A DNA stretch of 64,000 nucleotides from Pseudomonadales bacterium (GCA_029251375.1 JAQXDL010000045.1:1-64000); one strand, 5' to 3'; shown: positions 50,995 to 61,961, numbered from the stretch's first letter. The notes: generated by a model not told the origin, from the letters alone. Numbers and translations: made by a program.

Positions 50995-52200
50995 TTAGGG
51001 ATAGATTAGATAGTTCGCTCGCTCGTCCTGCCAGCGCGCGATATCAGGTTGCAACAACGCATCTAGGGAAGATAATTCTGCCTGTGGGTCCTCGACCCAT
51101 GTTCGTAGCGCGGATCCGCCATTGATGACGTCTATAGCAATGCGATTACTTTCATACTCATAGTAAAAGTCTCGCCATAAGGGTTGCTCTGGATTCAGCT
51201 GGTGGCAAACTTTTAACATACCCGCAATTAACCGGTAGGGCTGGAACGTTTCATGATCATAATTCTGCATGCCCGTATGAATTTGAATACCTGCGCACAA
51301 AAGACCTTGGTGTTTGTGAAAAGTGGGCTCAAAAAAGCAACTTCGCAATAAAACGCCATCTATCCAGTGTGGCACTTCAGCAACAAGTTTATCGATGATC
51401 TGTTGCGAGGGAAATCCCGGCCCGCCAATGATCTCCAGCGGCACCGTTGTGCCTCTACCTTCGGAAAGCAAGGTACCTTCCAAAAGCACTGTACCGGCAA
51501 AGCATCGCGCCATATTCAAACTGCTGGCATTCGGACTTGGGTTAATCCAAGGCATTTCGGTTGGCCAACCATAGCCCGGTGCAGCGTTAGGTTGGTAATC
51601 GAGCATTTTGATTACGTTAATTTTTGTATCGAGTTTGTTTTTGTTAATAAACCATGCTGCTAACTCACCCGTGGTCAAACCGTGCCGTGTCGGTAACTCA
51701 TCACAGCCGACGAAACTTTCAGCGCCAGGTTTTAGATAGAGCCCATCAATGGGACGACCTGCTGGGTTTGGTCTATCGAGTATCCATACTTCGACACCTA
51801 ACGGTGCGCATGCTTCGAGAAAGTATTTCAGTGTGGCGATATAAGTATAAATGCGACAGCCAATGTCTTGAAGGTCGAACAATACAATATCGAGGTCCTG
51901 TAGCATGTCAGGTGTGGGTCGCCGGTGGTCGCTGTAGAGCGATATGACGGGTATCGCGTGAATAGGATCAAGGAAATCGCTTGATTCAATCATGTTGTCT
52001 TGTTTGTCACCGCGCATGCCGTGTTGCGGGCCAAAAGCCCTCACAAGATCAACGCCGACTGCAGTCAAAGCATCGATCGAATGCGAGCCGTGTTGAGTAA
52101 CGGAAGCGGGGTGTCCGACTAAAGCAACTCGGGATGATGCTAACTGGCTGATTAGTTTTGGATCATCGAGGAGCTGATCGATGCCGAATTGAAAAGTCAT
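50995..52200 (-). CDS. NamZ-type exo-beta-N-acetylmuramidase (DUF1343)
   Basis: The 401-residue protein matches DUF1343: VALVGHPASVTQHG (25-38), FGPQHGMRGDKQDN, IPVISLYSDHRRPTPDML, IVLFDLQDIGCRIYTYIATL, VEVWILDRPNPAGR, and NPSPNASSLNMARCFAGTVL with LLSEGRGTTVPLE. Members such as NamZ remove terminal MurNAc from peptidoglycan fragments. No signal peptide is evident, suggesting cytoplasmic recycling rather than secretion. It is not beside other muropeptide-recycling genes here. Confidence 0.9.
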   Translation of the reverse strand: MTFQFGIDQLLDDPKLISQLASSRVALVGHPASVTQHGSHSIDALTAVGVDLVRAFGPQHGMRGDKQDNMIESSDFLDPIHAIPVISLYSDHRRPTPDMLQDLDIVLFDLQDIGCRIYTYIATLKYFLEACAPLGVEVWILDRPNPAGRPIDGLYLKPGAESFVGCDELPTRHGLTTGELAAWFINKNKLDTKINVIKMLDYQPNAAPGYGWPTEMPWINPSPNASSLNMARCFAGTVLLEGTLLSEGRGTTVPLEIIGGPGFPSQQIIDKLVAEVPHWIDGVLLRSCFFEPTFHKHQGLLCAGIQIHTGMQNYDHETFQPYRLIAGMLKVCHQLNPEQPLWRDFYYEYESNRIAIDVINGGSALRTWVEDPQAELSSLDALLQPDIARWQDERANYLIYP

Positions 52201-52324
52201 ATTTCTACCGCTTTGGGTGCTGTAAAATGGGGTCGTCAGTATCGGGAGGGAGGCCGGCTTAAGTCAAGCTAAGCCGGACTAAATCAACCCGCGGTTGTGC
52301 TTGGGGAAATTTTCCCTATATCGA

Positions 52325-52912
52325 TTACTCGCACTCCAATAATAGTTGTCGATTGCTGCTGAGATGAAAATCCGGCTGCTTGTTTGGATGGCTCAGCGCA
52401 TAGTAGTTAAGTTCCGCGGCGGCTGACCTATCGCCATCGGGCTTCAATGTTTCAGCAGACTGTGTTTTGAGAATAGCTGATACAGAAATATCGAGGCTAG
52501 TTGTAACAAATTGGGGCAGACTATACTCCACTGTACATCGCAGTGAATAATGTTCGGCGCTATGGCTTGCGCTTGTTTGTGTTACTGCAAATGTATTTGA
52601 GACCGATTGCCCTTGCCGATAATCTTCAAACCGGTAGCATTGCCAGCTGCCCGAAGGCGAGATGTTAAGTTCAAAATAGGGTTTTGCCGCAATTGAGTCC
52701 GAAACGGGTTCTGAGACGAAGATTTCGAAGCAGGTCGATTTCCACAGTTCATCCTGTCGGCGTAGCATGCCGTCCGAAGATGGCCAGGCAATGGCACGCT
52801 GCAGGGGATTAACATGCCATTCGACGTGCAGGTGCTTGGCTGTTCTGATGAGGCTGCCAGAAACGAGCGGCAATATCCCGGCACCGAAAGGAACGAGTTC
52901 GAAATTAGTCAT
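52325..52912 (-). CDS. DOMON-like domain protein
   Basis: The frame is open to 53365 but that part overlaps the start of gor on the other strand. ATG 52912 (MTNFELVPFG) gives a 195-residue protein with the beta-sandwich pattern of DOMON-like proteins: VEWHVNPL, ELWKSTCFEIFV, YFELNISPSGSWQCYRFEDY, and the C-terminal NYYALSHPNKQPDFHLSSN. Such domains bind haem or sugar, or have unknown ligands. It is divergent from gor with an 87-nt gap; any relation is unknown. Confidence 0.8.
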   Translation of the reverse strand: MTNFELVPFGAGILPLVSGSLIRTAKHLHVEWHVNPLQRAIAWPSSDGMLRRQDELWKSTCFEIFVSEPVSDSIAAKPYFELNISPSGSWQCYRFEDYRQGQSVSNTFAVTQTSASHSAEHYSLRCTVEYSLPQFVTTSLDISVSAILKTQSAETLKPDGDRSAAAELNYYALSHPNKQPDFHLSSNRQLLLECE

Positions 52913-52999
52913 TTGGGTCGACCGTATTGCATCGTTGGGTTTGGTTGTACCTTGATTTTTAGAAGTATATTTGAATTGAGATAAAAAAGAGTAACTACT

Positions 53000-54358
53000 A
53001 TGAATAAATACGATTTTGATTTGTTTGTCATCGGTGTTGGTTCCGGCGGTGTTCGAGCAGCACGAATGAGCTCGGCCTACGGGGCAAGGGTGGCGACAGC
53101 GGAAGATAAATTTATGGGTGGCACCTGTGTCAACGTAGGTTGTGTGCCTAAGAAACTGATGGTTTATGCCTCTCACTTTCACGAGGACTATGCCAATGCT
53201 CAAGGTTTTGGTTGGAGCGAGGTGAAACCAACGTTTGATTGGCCAACTCTGATAGAGAATAAAAATACAGAAATTCTGCGTTTGAATGGTATTTATCAAG
53301 GCTTGTTGGACAATGCGGGCGTCACTCATTTTGACGGCCGCGCTCGGATTGTCGATGCCCATCACATTTCGATTGGCGATAAAGTTGTTTCAACGGAATC
53401 AATCATGATTGCAACGGGCGGCTGGCCGGTTGTGCCGGAATTCCCCGGTTCCGAGCACGTCATCACTTCAAATGAGGCGTTTTTCCTAGAAGAGCTGCCA
53501 AAACGTTCGTTGGTCGTCGGTGGTGGTTATATCGCAGTAGAATTTGCAGGCATCTTCGGCGGGCTTGGTTCGCAGAGTCATCTGTCTTATCGCGGACCAC
53601 TGTTCTTGAGGGGTTTTGATTCAGATGTGCGGGAATTTGTGGCGGAAGAGTTGGCTAAGAAAAATGTTCAACTACATTTTGATTCAAACGTCGAGCGTAT
53701 AGAAAAGAACCCTGATGGTTCCCTAAAAGTCAGTTTCAAACAAGGCGAGCCACTTGAGGTGGATTTGGTGATGTACGCAACGGGCCGCAAGCCTGCGGTC
53801 GACGATATTGGCCTTGAGAATGTCAATGTCGCTTTGAAAGAAAACGGCGCTGTCATTGTCGATGAGCAATTTAGGACTTCTGAGCCGAACATCTTCGCTT
53901 TGGGCGATGTCACCGACAAAGTTCAGCTGACACCGGTTGCGATAAAGGAAGCGATGGCTTTTGCACAGACTCAGTATTTGGGTAAGCCAACGGTGATGGA
54001 TTACGAAGGTATTGCAACAGCTGTATTCTGCCAACCGAATATCGGCACGGTTGGCCTGACGGAAGAGCAGGCCCGTGACAAATATGTTGAAGTGGATGTG
54101 TACCTATCAACTTTTAAGGCGATGAAGCACACACTGTCCGGCAGTGATGAACGCAGCATGATGAAAATTATCGTTGATCGCCAAAGCGATAAAGTGGTGG
54201 GCGTACATATGGTGGGCGCTGAGGCTGGCGAAATTATCCAGGGTATTGCGATCGCGATGAAAGCCGGCGCGACCAAAGCCGTGTTTGACGCCACGGTTGG
54301 TATTCATCCAACCTCCGCGGAGGAATTTGTGACCATGCGTGAACCGGTCGCGTCCTAG
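53000..54358 (+). CDS. gor: Glutathione-disulfide reductase
   Basis: The 452-residue FAD flavoenzyme regenerates glutathione with NADPH. It shows the FAD loop [20 protein letters not shown] (10-29), redox-active [13 protein letters not shown] (C43, C48), the NADPH loop [25 protein letters not shown] near 305-310, and the dimer-interface HPTSAEEF (catalytic His and Glu). Length matches E. coli Gor (450). It would provide reduced glutathione to the peroxidase at 37.5 kb and the GSTs, although it is not linked to them. Confidence 0.95.
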   Translation: MNKYDFDLFVIGVGSGGVRAARMSSAYGARVATAEDKFMGGTCVNVGCVPKKLMVYASHFHEDYANAQGFGWSEVKPTFDWPTLIENKNTEILRLNGIYQGLLDNAGVTHFDGRARIVDAHHISIGDKVVSTESIMIATGGWPVVPEFPGSEHVITSNEAFFLEELPKRSLVVGGGYIAVEFAGIFGGLGSQSHLSYRGPLFLRGFDSDVREFVAEELAKKNVQLHFDSNVERIEKNPDGSLKVSFKQGEPLEVDLVMYATGRKPAVDDIGLENVNVALKENGAVIVDEQFRTSEPNIFALGDVTDKVQLTPVAIKEAMAFAQTQYLGKPTVMDYEGIATAVFCQPNIGTVGLTEEQARDKYVEVDVYLSTFKAMKHTLSGSDERSMMKIIVDRQSDKVVGVHMVGAEAGEIIQGIAIAMKAGATKAVFDATVGIHPTSAEEFVTMREPVAS

Positions 54359-54421
54359 GGTTCACGTGTTAATTCCAAGCGAACCGTTTTTCAACTTTGG
54401 CTTGTTGGACTGCGACATAAA

Positions 54422-55189
54422 ATGAAGCCGGCAAGTAAGTTTTCAAAGTCGCGGCTGCCAGGCAGATATATTGGCGTAGACGGATGTCCAGCCGGTTGGT
54501 TTGCCGTATGGCAAATTGCCCAACCGGAAGGGCTGCGAGCTGGGCACGCAACGCTAGAAAAGTCTATTGGCTATGCGGTGTTCAAGGACATCGCTGAGTT
54601 AATGGCTGAATTGGCTGACGCACGACGTATTTTGATTGACATGCCTATTGGCTTGAAGGTGGATGCCCCCCGACAACTGGAAAGCCAGTTAAGAAAGTTG
54701 CTGGGAAAAAAGCGATCGAGCGTATTCCCCGTGCCGGCAAGGTCTGCTGTCTATGCGACAAGCTACGAACAAGCTTGTCGTTTGAATGTGTCGGCTTTTG
54801 GTAAAAAATTATCTAAACAGTCGTGGAACATTTGCGCCAAAATCCAACAGGTCGATCAACATTTGATTAAACATCCGGTCAGGCGCGACAAACTGTTGGA
54901 GTCTCATCCGGAGCTAGCTTTTCAGCGGTTAGCGGGCATGGAGCTCGAGCATGGTAAGAAAACCAAGTCCGGAATTAAAGAAAGGCTGAAAATCCTAGCG
55001 CAGCACAATGCAGCACTGCCAAGCTTATACTCAGATATATTAGACGCGACCAGACGGGCTGATGTGGCTAGAGACGACATTCTTGATGCGATGGCGCTGA
55101 TGCTGTCCGCGTTGAACTGCAAACAATTAGCTTTCGAGCCAGAGCATGGATTCGATTCGATACCGATTCGGGTGTCGACCTTTATTTAA
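54422..55189 (+). CDS. DUF429 protein (predicted RNase H-like nuclease)
   Basis: The 255-residue protein is of the DUF429 type: RYIGVDGCPAGWFAVWQI (15-32, first acidic residue), RILIDMPIGLKVDAPRQLES (second Asp), KRSSVFPVPARSAVYATSYE, and the C-terminal DDILDAMALMLSAL, which carries the last acidic residues of the RNase H-like fold. A nuclease role is predicted from fold, not shown. It begins 63 nt after gor on the same strand. Confidence 0.87.
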   Translation: MKPASKFSKSRLPGRYIGVDGCPAGWFAVWQIAQPEGLRAGHATLEKSIGYAVFKDIAELMAELADARRILIDMPIGLKVDAPRQLESQLRKLLGKKRSSVFPVPARSAVYATSYEQACRLNVSAFGKKLSKQSWNICAKIQQVDQHLIKHPVRRDKLLESHPELAFQRLAGMELEHGKKTKSGIKERLKILAQHNAALPSLYSDILDATRRADVARDDILDAMALMLSALNCKQLAFEPEHGFDSIPIRVSTFI

Positions 55190-55288
55190 GAGAGCAGCAA
55201 AGTGTCGCTTGGTTTACTCAGACCCATCGCGGGGAGCATGCAAATTTGCTATTGTCTGCGGCTTGTATGGTTTACTAGGTGATAGCGT

Positions 55289-56977
55289 TTGGAGTCTTTT
55301 ACTGGGTTTCTTAATCTTCTTGATGGTCTATTGGGTTCCGCTCAATATTTTCCTTTTGTCTTGCTGGGCACCGGTTTGTTTTTAACGGTCTATTTAAAGT
55401 TCCCGCAGATTCGTTTCTTCAACCACGCATGGCGCATAGTGCGTGGTAAATATGACAAACCAGACGCGCAGGGTGATGCGACTCACTTTCAGGCATTGTC
55501 GACAGCAATCTCCGGTACCGTCGGCACGGGTAACATTGGGGGTGTAGCTTTAGCGATCTATCTCGGCGGACCTGCTGCTTTGTTTTGGATGTGGATGACG
55601 GCTTTTCTTGGCATGACGAGTAAATTTGTTGAAGTCTCGTTGAGCCACAAATATCGCCAAGTTGATGCAGAAGGTCATATTGTTGGTGGCCCCATGTACG
55701 TAATGGAACGACGCCTCAATATGAAGTGGTTGGCCGTGTTCTTTGCTGTAGCAACCGTGATCAGTTCTTTCGGTACGGGAAGTTTGCCGCAGAGTAATAA
55801 CATTGCTAACGGTGTTGAGGCATCCTTTGGTATTCCGCTGTGGATTACCGGACTAGTGCTGGCGATCATTCTTGGTTGCGTGATTCTTGGTGGTATCGAT
55901 CGGATTATTAAGGTCGCGGAGAAGATCGTGCCGACCATGGCCGTTATCTATCTGATCGGTGCATTTGCTGTCATTATCCCCAATGCATCGGAAATTGGGC
56001 CTGCCTTTATGTCTGTCTTCAGTGACTCTTTCACTGGTTCGGCCGCAACAGGTGGTTTTCTAGGCGCGAGTTTTGCTTACGCATTTAATCGCGGTGTGAA
56101 TCGAGGCTTGTTTTCGAATGAGGCAGGCCAAGGGTCCGCACCGATTGCCCATGCTGCAGCGAAAGCAGATGAACCTATCTCTGAGGGGATGGTGTCGATT
56201 TTAGAACCGTTTATTGACACGATTATTATTTGCACGATTACAGGTTTAGTGATTCTGTCGTCAGGTGCATGGCACAAAAAAGTTGATAACGAATTCCAAA
56301 AATTCGATACAGAAATTATTTTGGGCGAATACTCCGAGGATAATATAGAGCAGCGTCAAGCATTGTTCGAGCATCTTAATTTTGGTGCCTCAAACGATAG
56401 TATCAAGGCCTATACCGGTATGATTGTTGTCGTAGCCGGGGTTGCCGTGTCAGATGGCTTTACGATTATTCACAATAGATCGATTGCGGAAGACGTTCGC
56501 TTTTTAAATGAAGAATCTCTCTTCAACGGTGAGTTGGAGGTCCTTGATGGGGAAATTCAATCCGATATAGATCTTGCCGGCAAGTCTTTGATTCACTCTG
56601 TTGATCTAACAATGGAGGCTTTTTCAACAGGACTATTCGGCGACTATGGTAGGCACATTGTCTCGCTAGGTTTGGTGCTTTTTGCGTTTAGTACGGCTGT
56701 TGCTTGGTCCTATTACGGCGACAGGGCAATGACCTATTTGTTTGGCGTTCGGGCAGTACTGCCGTACCGACTTTGTTACGTCGTTGGTTTTTTTCTCGCA
56801 GCCATAGTTGACACAACTCTGATTTGGTTGATTTCCGCAATAACTATAGCGTTTATGACGCTGCCGAACCTCTTCAGCATGTTGTATCTGCACAGAGAAA
56901 TGAAAGATGAAATTGGCAAGTATTGGGATAAGTTTCACAAGGAAAATCCCGCTAGTAAATATGGAGCAAAATATTAA
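55289..56977 (+). CDS. AGCS-family sodium:alanine/glycine symporter
   Basis: The 562-residue transporter has the AGCS features [51 protein letters not shown], and [20 protein letters not shown], which build the amino-acid and Na+ sites. It is longer than the usual 450-500 residues because of a hydrophilic insertion at about residues 330-430 (acidic and Asn-rich) before the last helices. It starts with TTG preceded by AGGTGA. It overlaps the following SDR gene by one base (TAATG), so they are co-transcribed. Confidence 0.9.
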   Translation: MESFTGFLNLLDGLLGSAQYFPFVLLGTGLFLTVYLKFPQIRFFNHAWRIVRGKYDKPDAQGDATHFQALSTAISGTVGTGNIGGVALAIYLGGPAALFWMWMTAFLGMTSKFVEVSLSHKYRQVDAEGHIVGGPMYVMERRLNMKWLAVFFAVATVISSFGTGSLPQSNNIANGVEASFGIPLWITGLVLAIILGCVILGGIDRIIKVAEKIVPTMAVIYLIGAFAVIIPNASEIGPAFMSVFSDSFTGSAATGGFLGASFAYAFNRGVNRGLFSNEAGQGSAPIAHAAAKADEPISEGMVSILEPFIDTIIICTITGLVILSSGAWHKKVDNEFQKFDTEIILGEYSEDNIEQRQALFEHLNFGASNDSIKAYTGMIVVVAGVAVSDGFTIIHNRSIAEDVRFLNEESLFNGELEVLDGEIQSDIDLAGKSLIHSVDLTMEAFSTGLFGDYGRHIVSLGLVLFAFSTAVAWSYYGDRAMTYLFGVRAVLPYRLCYVVGFFLAAIVDTTLIWLISAITIAFMTLPNLFSMLYLHREMKDEIGKYWDKFHKENPASKYGAKY

Positions 56978-57738
56978 TGTCTTTAAAAGGTAAAGTTGTC
57001 ATCGTTACAGGATCATCTTCGGGTGTTGGTGCAGCAACAGCAAGATTGTTAGCGAGTCGTGGCTGTCACGTGGCGATAAATTACGCCAGTAGTGAACAGC
57101 CAGCGAAAAAAGTAGCCGCCGAATGTGAAGCACTTGGGGTTGAAACCATTGTTGTTAAGGCAAATGTCGCCGTGGACGAAGACTGTCGACGACTTGTTGA
57201 TAGTGCGCTTGAAAAATGGGGTCGAATAGACGGTTTGGTTAACAATGCGGGCAAAACTAAATTTGTGCCCCATGATCAATTGTCTGGACTTGAAAAAGAT
57301 GATTTTTTTGATATCTATGGCGTCAACGTTGTTGGCCCTTATCAGATGATTCGCGCGGCGGAAACTGCACTGCGAGCATCAGGTCATGCTTCGGTTGTTA
57401 ATGTGGCTTCTATAGCTGGGGTTAGAGGCATCGGAAGTTCTATTGCTTACGCTGCATCCAAAGGCGCTTTGCTAACGATGACTCAGTCACTGGCTAGATC
57501 AATGGGACCAGAGATTCGCGTCAATGCAGTTTGTCCTGGCTTCATTCAAGGTGAATGGTTAGAAAAAGGTATAGGCGACAGTTACAAAAAAATCATGTCT
57601 GATTTGGAAGCATCGGCTCCATTGCAACTTACTTGTACACCAGAAACTGTTGCAGATTCTATTGTATCTTTTCTCGAGGGGCACTCGGTCGTCACCGGTC
57701 AATACATCATCCTCGATGGTGGTCAATACCTTGTCTGA
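56977..57738 (+). CDS. Short-chain dehydrogenase/reductase
   Basis: The 253-residue SDR has the NAD(P) loop VTGSSSGVGAATA (10-22), LVNNAGK, catalytic Ser in NVASIAG and Tyr-x-x-x-Lys in AYAASKGALLTM, and the C-terminal ITGQ-like VVTGQYIILDGG. It resembles FabG-like 3-oxoacyl-ACP reductases, but many SDRs of other function share these traits. Its ATG lies within the stop of the symporter gene, and the M16 protease gene overlaps its end. Confidence 0.9.
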   Translation: MSLKGKVVIVTGSSSGVGAATARLLASRGCHVAINYASSEQPAKKVAAECEALGVETIVVKANVAVDEDCRRLVDSALEKWGRIDGLVNNAGKTKFVPHDQLSGLEKDDFFDIYGVNVVGPYQMIRAAETALRASGHASVVNVASIAGVRGIGSSIAYAASKGALLTMTQSLARSMGPEIRVNAVCPGFIQGEWLEKGIGDSYKKIMSDLEASAPLQLTCTPETVADSIVSFLEGHSVVTGQYIILDGGQYLV

Positions 57739-60694
57739 TTCTCAAGCAAACAAAAGCACTGAGCCGCATAGTGGTACGAGCAGTTCAGTTAGTCATCCTG
57801 CGTTCAGACACATTCGAAGTCAGCGTATAGAAACCCTCGGCGTGACGATGCGCGAGTTTGAGCACGTCAAAACCGGCGCAATGCATTTTCACATGGATGC
57901 TGAGCACCAAGAGAATGTGTTCATGGTTGCGTTGCGCACAGTTCCCATGGACTCGAAGGGTGTCGCTCATGTGTTAGAACACACGGCACTGTGTGGAAGT
58001 GAGAAGTATCCTGTTCGCGATCCGTTTTTCCTCATGCTTCGACGTTCATTGAATACATTTATGAATGCGTTCACCAGTAGCGATTACACGGCTTATCCTT
58101 TCGCGACGCAAAATGTGAAGGACTATAATAATTTGTTGGATATCTACTTGGATGCGGTCTTTTTCCCGAATCTCGATAAGTTGGACTTTGCTCAGGAAGG
58201 ACATCGGCTAGAGTTTGAGGAAATGCAAAACCCGCAATCAGCTTTGGTGCACAAAGGGGTGGTGTATAACGAGATGAAAGGGGATTCAAGTTCGGTTGTG
58301 TCTTTGTTGTACGACGAAGTCAAAACACACTTGTATCCTACGTCGACATATCACTACAACAGTGGCGGTGATCCAAAACATATTGCCAACTTGACCTATG
58401 AAGAGCTCGTTGATTTTTACAAATCTCACTATCATCCCAGCAACGCCGTATTCATGACATTTGGTAACATGAATCATGTGGATTTGCAGGATTCACTCGA
58501 ACAAAAAGCATTGTCGAGGTTTGATCGCTCCGACGACTTTATTGCGGTTACGCCAGAGCAACGTCTAACAGAAACGTTGAGGGTATCGGAACCTTATCCC
58601 ACCGATGACAAGGATAACCTGCAGGGTAAAACCCATATCGTGATGGCTTGGTTATTGGGCGATAGCATTGATTTATCGCTCCTGTTGCGGTGTAACCTGC
58701 TATCAGACGTGCTGCTTGATACAGCGGCATCGCCCTTGCGCAAGGCATTAGAATCAACCGAGCTCGGTGCCGCACCTAGCCCACTATGCGGTCTGGAAGA
58801 GTCCAACAGAGAAATGAGTTTCTTGTGCGGTCTGCAGGGTAGCGACGAATTCCAAGCCGATGAGGTCGAAGCGCTGATTTTGACAACGTTAGAGCAGGTG
58901 GCAGAGGAAGGTGTTGAGATTGCCGCTTTAGAGGCTTGTTTGCATCAACTGGAACTAAGTCATCGAGAGATAGGCGGTGATGGCACACCGTTCGGTATGC
59001 AATTGATATTCTCCTGTATGTCGGCAGCAATACATCGCGGTGACCCCATTGATCTGCTTGATATTGATCAGGTCATTGCGCAGTTAAGGACTGAGATCAA
59101 GGATCCAAATTTTATTAAAGATCTTATAAAAGAGGTTTTGCTGGATAATCATCATCGCGTTCGGGTTTGTTTGTACCCAGATGAACAAATGAACAATCGA
59201 AACTTGCTCGAAGAAGAGACCAATCTGCAACATATCAACGACAGCCTCAGCGACAAAGAAAAACAGGCAATTGTGGCGCAATCCATCGATTTGCAGACAA
59301 GACAGAATAGGCAAGAGCCGATAGAGCTGTTACCTAAAGTTGGTATCGAGGACATTCCTGCATCCATACCTGAGCCTAAGCCGCGAAATGTTGACGTTGG
59401 ACGCAAGCATCTGACGCAGTTTGATGCTGGAACAAACGGCCTTGTCTACACCCACGCTGTTAGCCAAATGCCGTTACTCGATGTCGACAGTATGCGTTTG
59501 CTGCCGTTGTTTACGCACTTGTTAACGGAATCTGGTTCTGCTGGTAGAAGCTACCTGGAGGCGCAAGCTCTGCAGCACAGCCTTACTGGAGGTATCTCTG
59601 GCTTTTCAACCGTACGCGGCGCTGTTAGTGATCCGGAGAGCCTTGTCGGTTATATATCCGTGTCGAGCAAAGCCCTAAATCGCAATGCCAAAAGCATGAT
59701 GACCTTGCTCAAGGAAACCTACGGGCAACCCAATTTTACTGAAAGTACCAGAACACGGGACTTAGTGAAGCAGGCAAGGGTGAGAAGGGATAGTAGCATC
59801 ACCAATTCCGGACACATGTTAGCGATGACAGCAGCAAGTAGTGTTTTAAGGCCTGTACCTAGACTTAATCACTACTTAAGCGGGCTCGAGGGGATTCTTC
59901 ACTTACGTCAGTTAGATGATTGTCTTGACGATGCGGATCACCTTGCCGCGTTGACAGATCAGCTACAGAAGATTGGCGCAGCTATGCGTGACACAAAAAC
60001 CCAATTCTTGCTGATCAATGATCCTTTGGTCGCGGATGAAATGGCGCACGAGTTGTCTGATATCTGGTCTAAAGCTTCGCCTGCGGTCGATCAAGGAGCG
60101 CTAGCCGCGCCCTTTGCATGCCCAGAGTTGCGCCAGGCTTGGATAACGACAACGCAGGTTAATTATTGTGCGAGAGCTTTTAAGACGGTGCCCGAAAATC
60201 ACGCAGATTCGGCAGCGTTAACGATTTTGGGTGGTGTGCTGCGCAATGGCTATCTGCATCGAACGATTAGAGAGCAGGGTGGAGCCTATGGTGGGGGGGC
60301 GAGTCATGATTCGACCAACGGCATTTTTAGATTTTACTCCTATCGAGATCCGCGCCTGCAAGCAACATTTGACGATTTCTCTGCCGCTGTTGATTGGGTC
60401 GTCAACTCGCCGGTCACGTTTTCAGATGTTGAACAATCGATACTCGGCGTTATCAGTAGTATCGACTCGCCAGCATCACCTGCAGGCGAAGCGCGGCAGG
60501 TTTTCTATAACGATTTATTTGGCCGCAGTGAAGTTTACCGCCAACAACGCCGCAGCGAACTGTTGAAGGTGACCATTGATGATGTGCGTCGTGTTGCGGA
60601 GGCCTACTTGACGGGCGAGCCCGTTGATGTGGTCGTGACAAATGAGCGAAGTGCCAGGGATTTAGCGCCTGATTACGTCAATCATATTCTTTGA
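57716..60694 (+). CDS. M16C metalloprotease, presequence-protease (PreP)-like
   Basis: ATG 57716 (or TTG 57731) gives about 990 residues, close to PreP-family length; earlier starts overlap the SDR further. The inverted zinc motif H-x-x-E-H is HVLEH (H85, E88, H89), followed by TALCGSEKYPVRDPFFLML and TFMNAFTSSDYTAYPF. The distal Glu lies in VYNEMKGD. The C-terminal half has the second domain pair (RAFKTVPENHADSAALTILG, HRTIREQGGAYGGGA). It probably degrades short peptides in the cytoplasm or periplasm; no signal peptide is visible. Confidence 0.9.
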   Translation: MVVNTLSDSQANKSTEPHSGTSSSVSHPAFRHIRSQRIETLGVTMREFEHVKTGAMHFHMDAEHQENVFMVALRTVPMDSKGVAHVLEHTALCGSEKYPVRDPFFLMLRRSLNTFMNAFTSSDYTAYPFATQNVKDYNNLLDIYLDAVFFPNLDKLDFAQEGHRLEFEEMQNPQSALVHKGVVYNEMKGDSSSVVSLLYDEVKTHLYPTSTYHYNSGGDPKHIANLTYEELVDFYKSHYHPSNAVFMTFGNMNHVDLQDSLEQKALSRFDRSDDFIAVTPEQRLTETLRVSEPYPTDDKDNLQGKTHIVMAWLLGDSIDLSLLLRCNLLSDVLLDTAASPLRKALESTELGAAPSPLCGLEESNREMSFLCGLQGSDEFQADEVEALILTTLEQVAEEGVEIAALEACLHQLELSHREIGGDGTPFGMQLIFSCMSAAIHRGDPIDLLDIDQVIAQLRTEIKDPNFIKDLIKEVLLDNHHRVRVCLYPDEQMNNRNLLEEETNLQHINDSLSDKEKQAIVAQSIDLQTRQNRQEPIELLPKVGIEDIPASIPEPKPRNVDVGRKHLTQFDAGTNGLVYTHAVSQMPLLDVDSMRLLPLFTHLLTESGSAGRSYLEAQALQHSLTGGISGFSTVRGAVSDPESLVGYISVSSKALNRNAKSMMTLLKETYGQPNFTESTRTRDLVKQARVRRDSSITNSGHMLAMTAASSVLRPVPRLNHYLSGLEGILHLRQLDDCLDDADHLAALTDQLQKIGAAMRDTKTQFLLINDPLVADEMAHELSDIWSKASPAVDQGALAAPFACPELRQAWITTTQVNYCARAFKTVPENHADSAALTILGGVLRNGYLHRTIREQGGAYGGGASHDSTNGIFRFYSYRDPRLQATFDDFSAAVDWVVNSPVTFSDVEQSILGVISSIDSPASPAGEARQVFYNDLFGRSEVYRQQRRSELLKVTIDDVRRVAEAYLTGEPVDVVVTNERSARDLAPDYVNHIL

Positions 60695-61183
60695 TTACTG
60701 CCAAAAGATTTAATAAATAGTAGCTATATCTACCAGACATAATGATCGGCGGCGACGAGGCAGAATTGTTCATCTGGGTATCAATCCAACTTTTTGCCAC
60801 CCCACAGGCCAATGCGTGCTTTATCACCTCACTCTGTGGCCGAGGAATTATTGGTTTTTAACCTCAATACAGTCAGAAAAGACGCGAAATGCATCGAAAA
60901 GAGCGCAATAAACACAAGCCTGTTTACGTGCATAAGACAAGATATATTTTTCAAAATTGGGTGATTAGTGGTGCGCCAAAACCTATCTATGATGTTTGAG
61001 TCTATCGATAGGTATATTTGATTCAGTTCGCTTGACAAAAGATCATAGCTTCTACATTCTAACGGCCTCGCAGCTTAGTAACCAAAGGTCGGATAAAAAT
61101 ACCCTTGGCACTCAAGTAGTGAAGATCAAAAAAAAATATTATAAGAATTACATACAAGCAACAATTTCCTGGTAGGTACCAAC
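60695..61183. other. Gap upstream of the TonB2-like operon
   Basis: About 490 nt, A/T-rich toward the right end. No gene is supported, nor could I identify a Fur or other operator with confidence. The promoter of the DUF3450-ExbB operon presumably lies here, and AATTTCCTGGTAGGTACCAAC precedes the ATG at 61184 with a GGTAGG ribosome-binding site. Confidence 0.4.
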
Positions 61184-61957
61184 ATGATAGAACATCAGAT
61201 TAGGCGGGTGCTTTTTGCATTTGCGATAAGCGTCTTGTCTGCGGTCAGTTTCAACGCAGCTGCGCAAACTCTCGACGAAGTGTTGGGGGTCAGAGCGACC
61301 ACCACGGTAGATGGTCGAAAGTCTCAAATGAAAATTGACTCTCTTACCGATGATACTCGGGATTTATTGTCTCAGTACAAGCAGGTAATGAAAATCGTAG
61401 ATGGCTTACGTGTCTACAACCAGCAACAAGAGCGTTTGATAAGAAATCAAAACGAAGAAATGGGCAAGTTAAACCAGTCCATCGACAATGTTTCACTTGT
61501 TGAGCGTCAAATTACGCCGCTGATAGAGCGAATGATTGTCAACCTCGAGAAATTCATCGAACTTGACCAGCCTTTCTTAATTGCTGAACGTCGCGAACGA
61601 ATTGCGTTTTTGAAAGAGACTTTAAATCGTGCAGACGTTGCTGTGTCAGAGAAGTTCAGCCAGGTTATGCAGGCGTACCAAGTTGAGAATACATATGGCT
61701 CAACGGTCGACGTCTATACCGACGTGATTGAAATCGAAGGGGTCGAGCGTCAAGTTGACATTCTAAAATGGGGTCGAGTATCCCTATCTTTCCAAACGCC
61801 TGACGCTGCACTCGCAGGAACGTGGGACAGAGACCAAAAGAAATGGGTTGTACTTGGAGACGAGTTTAATGCTGGTATTCGAGACGGGCTGAGAATTGCA
61901 CGTAAGACACAGACAGCCAATATCGTTAAATTACCCGTAGCGGCACCAGGAGAATAA
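61184..61957 (+). CDS. DUF3450 periplasmic protein of the TonB2-type system
   Basis: The 257-residue protein has a signal peptide (RVLFAFAISVLSAVSFNAAA, cut near AAAQ) and a long coiled coil (about 50-140; LSQYKQVMKIVDGLRVYNQQ and LVERQITPLIERMIVNLEKF), followed by a conserved C-terminal beta domain (VDILKWGRVSLSFQTPD, GLRIARKTQTANIVKLPV). DUF3450 genes usually precede TtpC-ExbB2-ExbD2-TonB2 clusters that energise outer-membrane uptake in marine gammaproteobacteria. The next gene starts 4 nt after its stop. Confidence 0.92.
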   Translation: MIEHQIRRVLFAFAISVLSAVSFNAAAQTLDEVLGVRATTTVDGRKSQMKIDSLTDDTRDLLSQYKQVMKIVDGLRVYNQQQERLIRNQNEEMGKLNQSIDNVSLVERQITPLIERMIVNLEKFIELDQPFLIAERRERIAFLKETLNRADVAVSEKFSQVMQAYQVENTYGSTVDVYTDVIEIEGVERQVDILKWGRVSLSFQTPDAALAGTWDRDQKKWVVLGDEFNAGIRDGLRIARKTQTANIVKLPVAAPGE

Positions 61958-61961
61958 GAAC

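Noticed and set aside
52913-53365. N-terminal 151-residue extension of the DOMON-like protein
   Set aside because: It overlaps the start of gor on the opposite strand, has no domain match, and ATG 52912 starts exactly at the conserved domain.
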